Below, piece after piece: positions 1 through 5,547 of a DNA stretch of 7,657 nucleotides (within the stretch, counting starts at the first letter, position 1; each line of letters starts with the position of its first letter). Origin of the DNA: Roseiarcus sp035308145 (GTDB taxonomy: Bacteria; Pseudomonadota; Alphaproteobacteria; Rhizobiales; Beijerinckiaceae); assembly GCA_035308145.1 (NCBI GenBank), contig DATGHD010000244.1, positions 1 through 7,657 on the forward strand, read 5' to 3'. Below the pieces are notes generated by a model, which worked only from the letters and a program-made list of their open reading frames with translations, ran no database searches and had not been told where the DNA came from. Position numbers and translations under genes: made by a program.

Positions 1-343
1 GGGCGACGCAGACGATCTCCCCGACATGTTCTTCGACGACGACGCGCAAATCCTGCTTGGCGAGAAGCTCGGGCGCCCGCGTTTCGGCGAGCAACACCGC
101 CGCGCCGACGGTTGGATGGCCGGCGAAAGCGAGCTCCCGGCCCGGCGTGAAGATGCGCAGCCGCGCGGTATTGACCGGATTCTTCGGCTCGAAGACGAAA
201 ACAGTCTCGGCGAGGTTGAACTCGCGGGCGATCGCCTGCATGCGATTATCGTCCAGCTCCTCAGAGTCGAGAACCACGGCGAGCGCATTGCCGGCGAGCG
301 CGTTCTCGGTGAAGACGTCGAGCGTAAAGAATTTTCGGCGCAT
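1..343 (-). CDS. PhzF-family isomerase/epimerase, N-terminal part (partial, runs off left edge)
   Basis: About 114 codons of the N-terminal half of a PhzF-like protein are visible, starting MRRKFFTLDVFTENALAGNA. Family hallmarks are the block FNLAETVFV (residues 42-50), whose Glu46 matches the position of the catalytic glutamate of PhzF, and RIFTPGRELAFAGHPTVGAA (63-82), the typical end of the first diaminopimelate-epimerase-like domain. The family has two such domains (about 260-300 aa); the second lies outside the window. PhzF itself isomerises a phenazine precursor, but most genomic homologues (E. coli YddE type) have no known substrate, so no phenazine pathway should be inferred. The ATG fits the family's usual N-terminus. 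It lies 6 bp after the pdxY stop, and a GAGG (348..351) overlapping that stop probably serves as a closely spaced ribosome binding site. Family assignment is secure; the specific reaction is unknown. Confidence 0.88.
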   Translation of the reverse strand, partial: MRRKFFTLDVFTENALAGNALAVVLDSEELDDNRMQAIAREFNLAETVFVFEPKNPVNTARLRIFTPGRELAFAGHPTVGAAVLLAETRAPELLAKQDLRVVVEEHVGEIVCVA

Positions 344-349
344 GGGCCC

Positions 350-1207
350 TCAAATCCGTTCCGGCGTAAAGAGGCGCGAAGGATTGACGATCTCTTCCTG
401 TGCGGCGATCAGCGCAAGCTCGGCGGCGCCCGATCGAGCGGTGGCCGCGACGAGACCATAGACGGCGGAAGCGGCGCGCGCGAGCGCGGCCGCGACGCTG
501 CGCTCTTTGAGCCAATGGGCAAGGAATAGCGCAGCGATCACATCGCCCGCTCCATTGACCTTGATCGGCGCCTTCGGCGTGCGCAGCCGCCAGAGATTGT
601 CGCCGTCGGAGGCGATCATCTCGACCGCGTCGCTCGGCGTTTCGTCGAGATCTGCCGAGGTGACAAGGATGACGCGCGGGCCGCGACGATGCAACGCAGC
701 CAGGGCCAGGCGCATCCCGGCGAGATTGCGCGCCTCCAGGCCGGCGACCAACGCCAGCTCGAAGTGATTGGGCGTCAGGATCGTCGCCGCCGGCGTCGCG
801 ACCTGGCGGATGAACTCGGCGACGCCTTCGCGGACATAAAGGCCGCGGCCGGCGTCGCCGAGCACCGGGTCGCAGCAATAGACGGCGTCGGGCCGCGCCG
901 CCCGGACCTTTGCGACGGCGGCAAGAATCGCCGCGCCGATCTCCGGAGAGCCCATGTAGCCTGAGAGAACGCCGGCGCAGTTCTGAAGCGCGCCGCGCTC
1001 GCCAAGGCCTTCGACGCAGTCCTCGATGTCGCGGGCGTCAAAGACGCGCCCGCGCCAGCCGCCATAACCCGTGTGATTGGAGAATTGCACCGTGTGGATC
1101 GGCCAGACTTCGCGACCGAGCCGCTGCAAGGCGAAGACCGTAGCCGAATTGCCGACATGGCCGAGAACCACATGCGATTGGATCGAGAGGATGGCGGGCG
1201 GCGGCAT
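350..1207 (-). CDS. pdxY: Pyridoxal kinase PdxY (vitamin B6 salvage)
   Basis: This 285-aa cytoplasmic kinase of the ribokinase (PfkB-like) superfamily phosphorylates pyridoxal with ATP to give PLP in the B6 salvage pathway. The N-terminus LSIQSHVVLGHVGNSA (residues 7-22) is the diagnostic PdxK/PdxY start. It is followed by the substrate-side loop QFSNHTGYG (41-49), LSGYMGS (81-87), CCDPVLGD (111-118), TPNHFEL (145-151) and the anion-hole/catalytic motif NGAGD (218-222) with the general-base Asp222. Length is normal for the family (about 285 aa). The ATG at 1207 is the natural start: an in-frame TAG lies just upstream and the protein begins as its relatives do, although the preceding ribosome binding site is weak. 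The gene is first in a tight minus-strand pair with the PhzF-like gene. The choice of PdxY over PdxK rests on overall similarity of the motifs; pyridoxal kinase activity is well supported either way. Confidence 0.93.
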   Translation of the reverse strand: MPPPAILSIQSHVVLGHVGNSATVFALQRLGREVWPIHTVQFSNHTGYGGWRGRVFDARDIEDCVEGLGERGALQNCAGVLSGYMGSPEIGAAILAAVAKVRAARPDAVYCCDPVLGDAGRGLYVREGVAEFIRQVATPAATILTPNHFELALVAGLEARNLAGMRLALAALHRRGPRVILVTSADLDETPSDAVEMIASDGDNLWRLRTPKAPIKVNGAGDVIAALFLAHWLKERSVAAALARAASAVYGLVAATARSGAAELALIAAQEEIVNPSRLFTPERI

Positions 1208-1492
1208 GGAGGCGCTGACGGGACTCTAACGAGTTCCGGTCATGGCAGACGGCGACGCCCTTTCGCAAGCGACTGCGGCTGGCGTCCCGCTCTGAAGGCT
1301 TGAGAAAGAATCTGCACAAATGCGGAACAAAGTAATCGGCCGCATGAGCGTCATATTATGCTCACATTTGGATAGCTTTTGCGGCCGCTCGCGCCAACCG
1401 GCGCGTTCACAAAAAATGAAAAAAGAAAAATTCCGTGGGTCGCGAAAGGCCACATCTTCAAGGCCTTCGCATAAACATGAACAGGGTGAGTA
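1208..1492. promoter_or_regulatory. Divergent intergenic region between pdxY and lytic transglycosylase gene
   Basis: These 285 bp have no convincing gene and must hold the promoters of both flanking divergent genes. I see no clear -35/-10 pair for either. Visible elements are: an imperfect 18-bp dyad at 1346..1363 (7 of 9 pairs match, ends GAGC and GCTC); a perfect 6-bp hairpin CGCGCC-AACC-GGCGCG at 1390..1405; an A-rich tract at 1411..1430, out of character with the surrounding GC-rich DNA and possibly curved; a 9-bp stem with one bulged A at 1442..1470; and AGGG at 1483..1486, six bases before the ATG at 1493, a good ribosome binding site. Their regulatory roles are inferred from position only. 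Confidence 0.55.
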
Positions 1493-2098
1493 ATGACGGT
1501 TTACGACAACGCCTACACTTTCCGCTCTCGCCACAATTTGTCGAAACATCTCAATTTTCTTTGCTTTTCTCTCGCGCTGACTTCGGCGCTCCCTCTCGCC
1601 TCAGAGGCGCTCGCCGGCGGCGGAAACAGCGGCTCAATGTATTTCAACGTTCCCCAGCAGGCTCAGGAAGCTGCGGCCGCCGCGTCGAGAGGCGCCGTTT
1701 CCGCCGACGAAGCGCCGGCGCTGCGCATCGGCGCGTCCGGCGCATCGGAGAATATCGTCAGCATGGTCACCGCGTCGGCGGAGCGTCACGGCGTGCCGGT
1801 CGCCCTCGCCCATGCGGTCATCAAAATCGAGAGCGGCTACAATTGTCGCGCTCATTCCGCGAACGGCGCCCGAGGAATAGGGCAAATCCTGCCGGCCACG
1901 GCCCGCGCCGAGGGCGTCACCGGCAATCTCTATGAATGCGCGACCGGCCTCGAGGCCTCGATGCGCTATCTCGCCCATGCGCTCGCCTCGCATGGCGGCG
2001 GCTGCTCAGGCGTTTCGGCCTACAACACCGGGCTTTTCGCCCGTGTGGGCTGCACCGGCTATGGCCGCAAGGCGATGCGGCTCGCCCGGCTCAACTGA
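1493..2098 (+). CDS. Secreted lytic transglycosylase, SLT domain (GH23-like)
   Basis: This 201-aa exported protein probably cleaves peptidoglycan glycan strands in the periplasm. Residues 1-41 form a long signal peptide: a basic n-region (R11, R13, K18), a hydrophobic core NFLCFSLALTSALP (21-34) and a likely cleavage after ALA (39-41). A low-complexity Ala/Gly linker follows to about residue 83, then the SLT fold. The catalytic Glu is E113 in AVIKIESGYN (108-117). GARGIGQILPATA (125-137) matches the G-x-x-Q-x-x-P-x-T-A motif, and AYNTG (176-180) matches the usual AYNAG. The catalytic domain has four cysteines (C118, C149, C171, C187), which could form two disulfides in the periplasm. At about 115 residues the domain is compact, without the large superhelical region of Slt70. 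AGGG (1483..1486) six bases upstream supports this ATG. It is transcribed alone and followed by a strong hairpin. The exact physiological role (general turnover or local wall opening) cannot be read from the sequence. Confidence 0.88.
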   Translation: MTVYDNAYTFRSRHNLSKHLNFLCFSLALTSALPLASEALAGGGNSGSMYFNVPQQAQEAAAAASRGAVSADEAPALRIGASGASENIVSMVTASAERHGVPVALAHAVIKIESGYNCRAHSANGARGIGQILPATARAEGVTGNLYECATGLEASMRYLAHALASHGGGCSGVSAYNTGLFARVGCTGYGRKAMRLARLN

Positions 2099-2105
2099 CA
2101 TAGAA

Positions 2106-2138
2106 GCCGGCGCGTCGCCCAAGGGCAGACGCGCCGGC
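2106..2138 (+). terminator. Strong GC hairpin after the lytic transglycosylase gene, probable terminator
   Basis: Eight bases after the stop codon there is a perfect 11-bp inverted repeat: GCCGGCGCGTC (2106..2116) and GACGCGCCGGC (2128..2138). The 11-nt loop can itself pair as GCCC-AA-GGGC, giving a nearly continuous long stem. There is no run of T after it (TCGTTGAGTT follows), so it is not a textbook intrinsic terminator. It could still pause RNA polymerase, aid Rho-dependent termination, or protect the 3' end of the mRNA. Position and stability make a 3'-end role likely. Confidence 0.6.
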
Positions 2139-2204
2139 TCGTTGAGTTCAACCTGTCGCGTGTTCCGCGCTAAGCTCCGCGTCGGCCTTTGACGCCGTCG
2201 GCTC

Positions 2205-2208
2205 GGAG
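2205..2208 (+). promoter_or_regulatory. Ribosome binding site that fixes the TTG start of ade
   Basis: GGAG lies six bases before the TTG at 2215, an ideal Shine-Dalgarno spacing. The next in-frame ATG is Met173, inside the conserved catalytic domain, so initiation there is impossible for a working enzyme. Together these support the TTG as the real start. Confidence 0.7.
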
Positions 2209-2214
2209 CAAAAG

Positions 2215-3921
2215 TTGAACGATCCTGCCTTCCTCTCGCGCGCCATCGCGCAAGGCCGCGGCCTAGCCGAAGCCGACGTCGTCTTGAAGGGCGGCCGGAT
2301 TTTCGACCTGACCTCAGGCGAGCTCAAAAAGAGCGACGTCGCCATTTGCGGCGATCGCATCGTCGGCACGCTCGGCGACTATCGCGGCGCCCGCGAATTC
2401 GACGTTTCCGGCAAGATCGTCGTTCCGGGCTTCATCGACACGCATCTGCATGTCGAATCCTCGCTGATCACGCCCGCCGAATTCGACCGCTGCGTGCTCG
2501 CCCATGGCGTGACCACGGCGATTTGCGATCCCCATGAGATCGCCAATGTGCTCGGCGCGGCGGGGATCAAATATTTCCTCGATTCCTCGCTCGCGACCGC
2601 CATCGACCTTCGCGTCCAGCTCTCGAGCTGTGTGCCGGCGACCCATCTCGAAACTTCCGGCGCCCGGCTGGAAGTCGATGATCTTCTTCCCTTCGCCAAG
2701 CACCCGAAAGTGCTGGGCCTCGCCGAATTCATGAATTTTCCCGGCGTGCTCGCCGGCGATCCTTCCTGCCTCGCCAAGCTCGCCGCGTTCCAGGACCGGC
2801 GCATCGACGGCCACTCGCCGCTGCTCCGCGGCCTCGACCTCAACGGCTATCTCGCCGCCGGGATTCGCACCGATCATGAGACGACCAACATGCCCGAAGC
2901 CCTGGAGAAGCTCTCCAAGGGCATGTTCATTCTGGTGCGCGAAGGTTCGGTGTCGAAGGATCTGCATGCCTTGGCGGCGCTGATCACCGAGCGCCATTCG
3001 CCCTACATCGCCTTCTGCACCGATGATCGCAATCCGTTGGACATCGCTGAAGAGGGCCATCTCGATTTCCTCATTCGCACGGCGATCAAGCTCGGCGCGC
3101 CGGCGCTTGCCGCCTATCGCGCCGCAAGCATTTCCGCGGCGCGGATTTTCGGGCTGATGGATCGCGGCTTGGTCGCGCCGGGCTGGCGGGCTGATCTGGC
3201 CGTGGTCGATGACCTCGAATCTTGTTCTGTGGCGCAGGTTTTCTCAGCCGGGCGGTTGGTCGAAGAGGCGCTCTTTGCGCCGCGGCCGAAAGTCGAAGCC
3301 GTCGGCCGCGGCAGCGTCAAAGCTGAGCGTGTCGCGCCCACGGATTTTGTCGCGCACGGCGCCGGCCCCTCGACGCAGGCGATCGGTGTGACGCCGGGCA
3401 AGATCATCACTGAGCGCGTCGCCGTGACGCTGCCCTATCAGAAGAGCGAGCGGCAAATCGACCTTGGCCAGGACGCGGTGAAAGTCGCGGTGGTCGCCCG
3501 CCACGGCGTCAACCGCAACATCGCGGTCGCCTTTGTCAAAGGCTTCGGCATGAAGAAGGGCGCCATCGCCTCGTCCGTCGGCCATGACAGCCACAACATC
3601 TGCGTCGTCGGCGCGAGCGAGGCGGATATGGCGGTCGCCGTCAATCGGCTGATCGACATCGAAGGCGGCTTTTGCGTCGCCGAGGGCGGCAAGGTCGTCG
3701 CGGAACTGGCGCTTCCCGTGGCGGGTCTGATGAGCCTGATGAGTTTCGAGGAGGTGCATAAAGCGCTGATCCCCTTGCGCGCGGCGGCGAAAAGCCTCGG
3801 CGTCACGCTGCCCGAGCCGTTCCTGCAGGTCGCCTTTCTGCCGCTGCCGGTGATCCCGCATCTGAAGATCACGGATAAGGGGCTGGTGGATGTCGATAAG
3901 TTCGAATTTGTGAGGGATTAG
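2215..3921 (+). CDS. ade: Adenine deaminase (amidohydrolase superfamily)
   Basis: This 568-aa cytoplasmic metalloenzyme hydrolyses adenine to hypoxanthine and ammonia (EC 3.5.4.2), feeding purine salvage or degradation. After a short beta-sandwich segment (about 21-70) the amidohydrolase barrel begins with PGFIDTHLHVESS (71-83), whose H77 and H79 are metal ligands. Further family blocks are CDPHEIANVLG (104-114), EFMNFPGV (171-178) with the probable metal-bridging Glu171, DGHSP (198-202), RTDHET (218-223) and FCTDDR (267-272) with the likely catalytic Asp270. The C-terminal domain typical of Ade follows, including HGVNRNIAVAFVKGFG (430-445) and the block around SSVGHDSHN (453-461). Length matches the family (about 550-600 aa) and no key residue is missing. 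The start is TTG with a well-placed GGAG. The gene stands alone between a terminator-like hairpin and a convergent regulator gene; no purine-linked gene is adjacent. Confidence 0.95.
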   Translation: MNDPAFLSRAIAQGRGLAEADVVLKGGRIFDLTSGELKKSDVAICGDRIVGTLGDYRGAREFDVSGKIVVPGFIDTHLHVESSLITPAEFDRCVLAHGVTTAICDPHEIANVLGAAGIKYFLDSSLATAIDLRVQLSSCVPATHLETSGARLEVDDLLPFAKHPKVLGLAEFMNFPGVLAGDPSCLAKLAAFQDRRIDGHSPLLRGLDLNGYLAAGIRTDHETTNMPEALEKLSKGMFILVREGSVSKDLHALAALITERHSPYIAFCTDDRNPLDIAEEGHLDFLIRTAIKLGAPALAAYRAASISAARIFGLMDRGLVAPGWRADLAVVDDLESCSVAQVFSAGRLVEEALFAPRPKVEAVGRGSVKAERVAPTDFVAHGAGPSTQAIGVTPGKIITERVAVTLPYQKSERQIDLGQDAVKVAVVARHGVNRNIAVAFVKGFGMKKGAIASSVGHDSHNICVVGASEADMAVAVNRLIDIEGGFCVAEGGKVVAELALPVAGLMSLMSFEEVHKALIPLRAAAKSLGVTLPEPFLQVAFLPLPVIPHLKITDKGLVDVDKFEFVRD

Positions 3922-3936
3922 TCTCTAGCAAGAGAC
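3921..3936 (+). other. Small stem-loop overlapping the ade stop codon
   Basis: GTCTCT (3921..3926) and AGAGAC (3931..3936) form a perfect 6-bp stem with loop AGCA; the first G is the last base of the ade stop codon TAG. No T-run follows, so it is at best a weak 3'-end structure. It may act together with the larger palindrome just downstream. Confidence 0.35.
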
Positions 3937-3949
3937 CGTACGCTCGCAC

Positions 3950-4035
3950 CGTCTTTGCGAGGAGCGAAGCGACGAAGCAATCCATTCATAGGGCGTCGCT
4001 CTACGTGGATTGCTTCGCTTCGCACTTAAATGACG
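3950..4035. repeat. Palindromic intergenic repeat (imperfect long inverted repeat)
   Basis: An 86-bp element lies in the convergent gap between ade and the regulator gene. The inner arms CGAAGCAATCCA (3973..3984) and TGGATTGCTTCG (4006..4017) are perfectly complementary over 12 bp. Pairing continues outward with GCGAAG on the left and CTTCGC on the right if an extra CGA in the left arm is bulged out, giving an 18-bp stem. The outer ends read CGTC and GACG. The core resembles small palindromic repeats built on GAAGCAATCCA that are dispersed in intergenic DNA of many alphaproteobacteria (from memory, not searched). In this position a transcript from either side would form a large hairpin, so it may double as a bidirectional 3'-end or terminator structure. 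A 10-base piece of the arm (ATTGCTTCGC) recurs at 4841..4850, perhaps by chance. Confidence 0.75.
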
Positions 4036-4062
4036 ACAGCGGAGAATGGCGAGGCAGCGACG

Positions 4063-4761
4063 TCACCGCGCGCCCTTCTCCTCTTCCTTCCATCCCTCAA
4101 TCCATTGCCGGCGCAAATTCTCGCCCTCGCCGCGAAAGAATTCATCCACCAGGACGCTGTCCTGCACGCGGTCGGCGCGGAAGTTGCGCAACGCCTGGCG
4201 CAGCTCGCACCAGGCGACGACATTGGCGGCCTCAGAATAGTAGATGAGCGCGATCGGCCGGATGGTGCGGCTCGTCGCGCGGCCACCTTCGTCGCGGTAG
4301 GCAATCTTGAGCTTCTGCTCTTCGCGAATGGCGTGGCGAATGCGGCCGAGATCGACGCCCTCAGGCGGCGGCGCGATTGTCCCCCAGGCGTAGAGCGCAT
4401 TGTCGGCGAGGGCCTTGCGCAGCGGCAAGGGAATCGCGGCGGCGAGCTTCTTATTGACGAGCTTGGCGGCGCGTTTCAGCGCGACATCGCCGGTCCGCTC
4501 CAAAAGCGCCAGCGCGACGACAAGCGCCTCCGTCTCCTCGATCGTGAACATCAGCGGCGGCAGATCGAAGCCGGGGCGCAAAATATAGCCGACGCCGCGG
4601 CCGCCTTCGATCGGCACGCGCATCGCCTGTAAAGCGACGATGTCGCGGTAGACGGTCCGCGCCGCCACCTCCAAGCTCTCGGCGATCTCGGCCGCCGTGA
4701 CCGGCTTTTTGGCCAGCCGCAAAGTCTGAATGATCTCGAATAGGCGTGAAGCCTTGCGCAT
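4063..4761 (-). CDS. WYL-domain transcriptional regulator (YafY-like, HTH plus WYL)
   Basis: The protein has 232 aa from ATG 4761, beginning MRKASRLFEIIQTLR, the standard start of YafY-type regulators. Residues 21-51 (VTAAEIAESLEVAARTVYRD onward to VPI) form the DeoR/HTH_11-like winged helix that contacts DNA. GGRGVGYILRPGFDLPPLMF (about 53-72) is the linker conserved in this family. The C-terminal half (about 138-213) is a WYL domain, a putative ligand-sensing module; the WYL tripeptide is not kept literally, with the region NVVAWCELRQALRNFRADRV in its place. GAGAGG nine bases upstream supports the start. In-frame TTG and ATG codons further upstream (4797, 4788) would place coding sequence at or over the operator and are less likely. 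The gene is divergent from a LysE-type exporter and a perfect inverted repeat lies 27 bp upstream of its start, so autoregulation and control of the exporter are likely. The ligand is unknown. Confidence 0.88.
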   Translation of the reverse strand: MRKASRLFEIIQTLRLAKKPVTAAEIAESLEVAARTVYRDIVALQAMRVPIEGGRGVGYILRPGFDLPPLMFTIEETEALVVALALLERTGDVALKRAAKLVNKKLAAAIPLPLRKALADNALYAWGTIAPPPEGVDLGRIRHAIREEQKLKIAYRDEGGRATSRTIRPIALIYYSEAANVVAWCELRQALRNFRADRVQDSVLVDEFFRGEGENLRRQWIEGWKEEEKGAR

Positions 4762-4788
4762 CTCGGCCGCCCTCTCCGATAGGAACAT

Positions 4789-4809
4789 AACTGACAAACG
4801 CTGTCAGTT
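4789..4809. promoter_or_regulatory. Perfect 8-5-8 inverted repeat, probable operator of the WYL regulator
   Basis: AACTGACA (4789..4796), spacer AACGC, then TGTCAGTT (4802..4809): two perfectly complementary arms with centres 13 bp apart, as expected for a dimeric HTH protein. It lies 27 bp upstream of the regulator ATG and 65 bp upstream of the exporter ATG. Each arm contains CTGACA read outward on one strand, which matches the -35 consensus TTGACA at 5 of 6 positions, so binding could block both divergent promoters. No matching -10 element is clear. The sequence pattern is certain; the protein-DNA pairing is inferred from position. Confidence 0.75.
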
Positions 4810-4874
4810 GCAGTCCTCTAAGAGGCTCGCCGCGGCCAAAATTGCTTCGCAACGGAGCAGCGCGAACGAGCGAA

Positions 4875-5525
4875 ATGATGACCTACGCGGCGAGCCTCTG
4901 GATTTTCTTCATCCTCCTTTTCGGCATCATCATCGTGCCGGGCATGGACATGCTGTTCGTCCTCGCCAATGCCTTGACCGGCGGCCGGCGCATGGGCCTT
5001 TTCGCGACCGCGGGGATCATGGCCGGCGGCGCCTATCACACATTTCTCGGCGTGCTTGGCGTCGGCGTCTTGTTGAAGCTCGCGCCGTCGCTCTTTCTCA
5101 TCTTGCTGCTTGCCGGAGCAGCCTACATGGCCTGGATCGGCGTCACGTTGGTCCAAAGCTCGATTGTCGTCGGCCCGATCGGCGCGGCAAAATCGCGTTC
5201 TCCCCGGGTCGCTTTCCGCCAGGGCGCGATCACCTGCATGCTCAATCCGAAAGCCTATCTCTTCACCTTGGCCGTGTACCCGCAATTCATCAGTCCCGCC
5301 TTTGGCCCGCTCTTGGCGCAGGCCCTGATCCTCGGCGCGATGACCGTGCTGACGCAGCTCGGAATTTATGGCTCGGTCGCACTGGCCGCCGGCGCCGGCA
5401 GGGACTTCCTGCAATCGCATCCGAACGCCATCATCCTGATCGGCCGCGCGGCCGGCGCGCTTTTCATCGTCGCCGCCGCCTTCACCGCCTGGCATGGTTG
5501 GACGACCTGGCCGCCGGCGAGTTGA
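4875..5525 (+). CDS. LysE/RhtB-family translocator (amino-acid or small-metabolite exporter)
   Basis: This inner-membrane protein of about 216 aa has five to six hydrophobic segments (roughly 4-22, 40-68, 70-92, 120-140, 145-172, 184-207). Family signs are the N-terminal helix IIVPGMDMLFVLANALTGGR (19-38), corresponding to the PGP-D-x-L motif of LysE/RhtB proteins but with Met in place of the second Pro, and CMLNPKAYLFTLAVYPQF (121-138), the conserved second-half signature. The family exports amino acids such as lysine, threonine or homoserine lactones by proton exchange; the substrate here is not predictable. Tandem ATGs at 4875 and 4878 are both possible starts, with only a weak GAG upstream (4868..4870). 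A TTG at 4842 would add eleven residues unlike the family. The divergent WYL regulator and the operator between them suggest induction by its own substrate or a related signal. Its 3' end converges on the DUF423 gene with a 22-bp gap and no visible terminator. Confidence 0.88.
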   Translation: MMTYAASLWIFFILLFGIIIVPGMDMLFVLANALTGGRRMGLFATAGIMAGGAYHTFLGVLGVGVLLKLAPSLFLILLLAGAAYMAWIGVTLVQSSIVVGPIGAAKSRSPRVAFRQGAITCMLNPKAYLFTLAVYPQFISPAFGPLLAQALILGAMTVLTQLGIYGSVALAAGAGRDFLQSHPNAIILIGRAAGALFIVAAAFTAWHGWTTWPPAS

Positions 5526-5547
5526 GCGCGTCAAAAATGCGGCTGGC

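Noticed and set aside
1..343. Phenazine biosynthesis pathway suggested by the PhzF-like gene
   Set aside because: No other phz gene is present. PhzF-family proteins are widespread in bacteria that do not make phenazines.
261..878. A 205-codon minus-strand open frame overlapping pdxY and the PhzF-like gene
   Set aside because: It is the wrong frame of two well-recognised genes, with a low-complexity Arg-rich product.
1226..1549. A 107-codon minus-strand open frame in the pdxY / transglycosylase gap, a possible small gene
   Set aside because: It overlaps the signal-peptide region of the transglycosylase and has no credible ribosome binding site, no recognisable domain and no codon bias like its neighbours.
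1435..1935. A 166-codon plus-strand open frame with an ATG just upstream of the transglycosylase start
   Set aside because: It runs in another frame through the SLT gene and yields an Arg-rich product. The adjacent AGGG is better placed for the ATG at 1493.
2314..3060. A 248-codon minus-strand open frame antisense to ade
   Set aside because: It lies wholly inside ade, which is intact with all catalytic motifs. The antisense product shows no family features; high GC lengthens such frames.
3244..3861. A 205-codon minus-strand open frame antisense to the 3' part of ade
   Set aside because: Its Asp/His/Arg-rich composition reflects the complement of ade codons, and there is no ribosome binding site or domain.
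4762..4797. TTG at 4797 or ATG at 4788 as the start of the WYL regulator
   Set aside because: The family begins at MRKASRLFEIIQ, which matches ATG 4761 with GAGAGG upstream. The earlier codons would put coding sequence at or over the palindromic operator.
4842..4874. TTG at 4842 as an upstream start of the LysE-type gene
   Set aside because: It would add eleven polar residues before the first membrane helix, which is unusual for the family, and it lacks a well-placed ribosome binding site.
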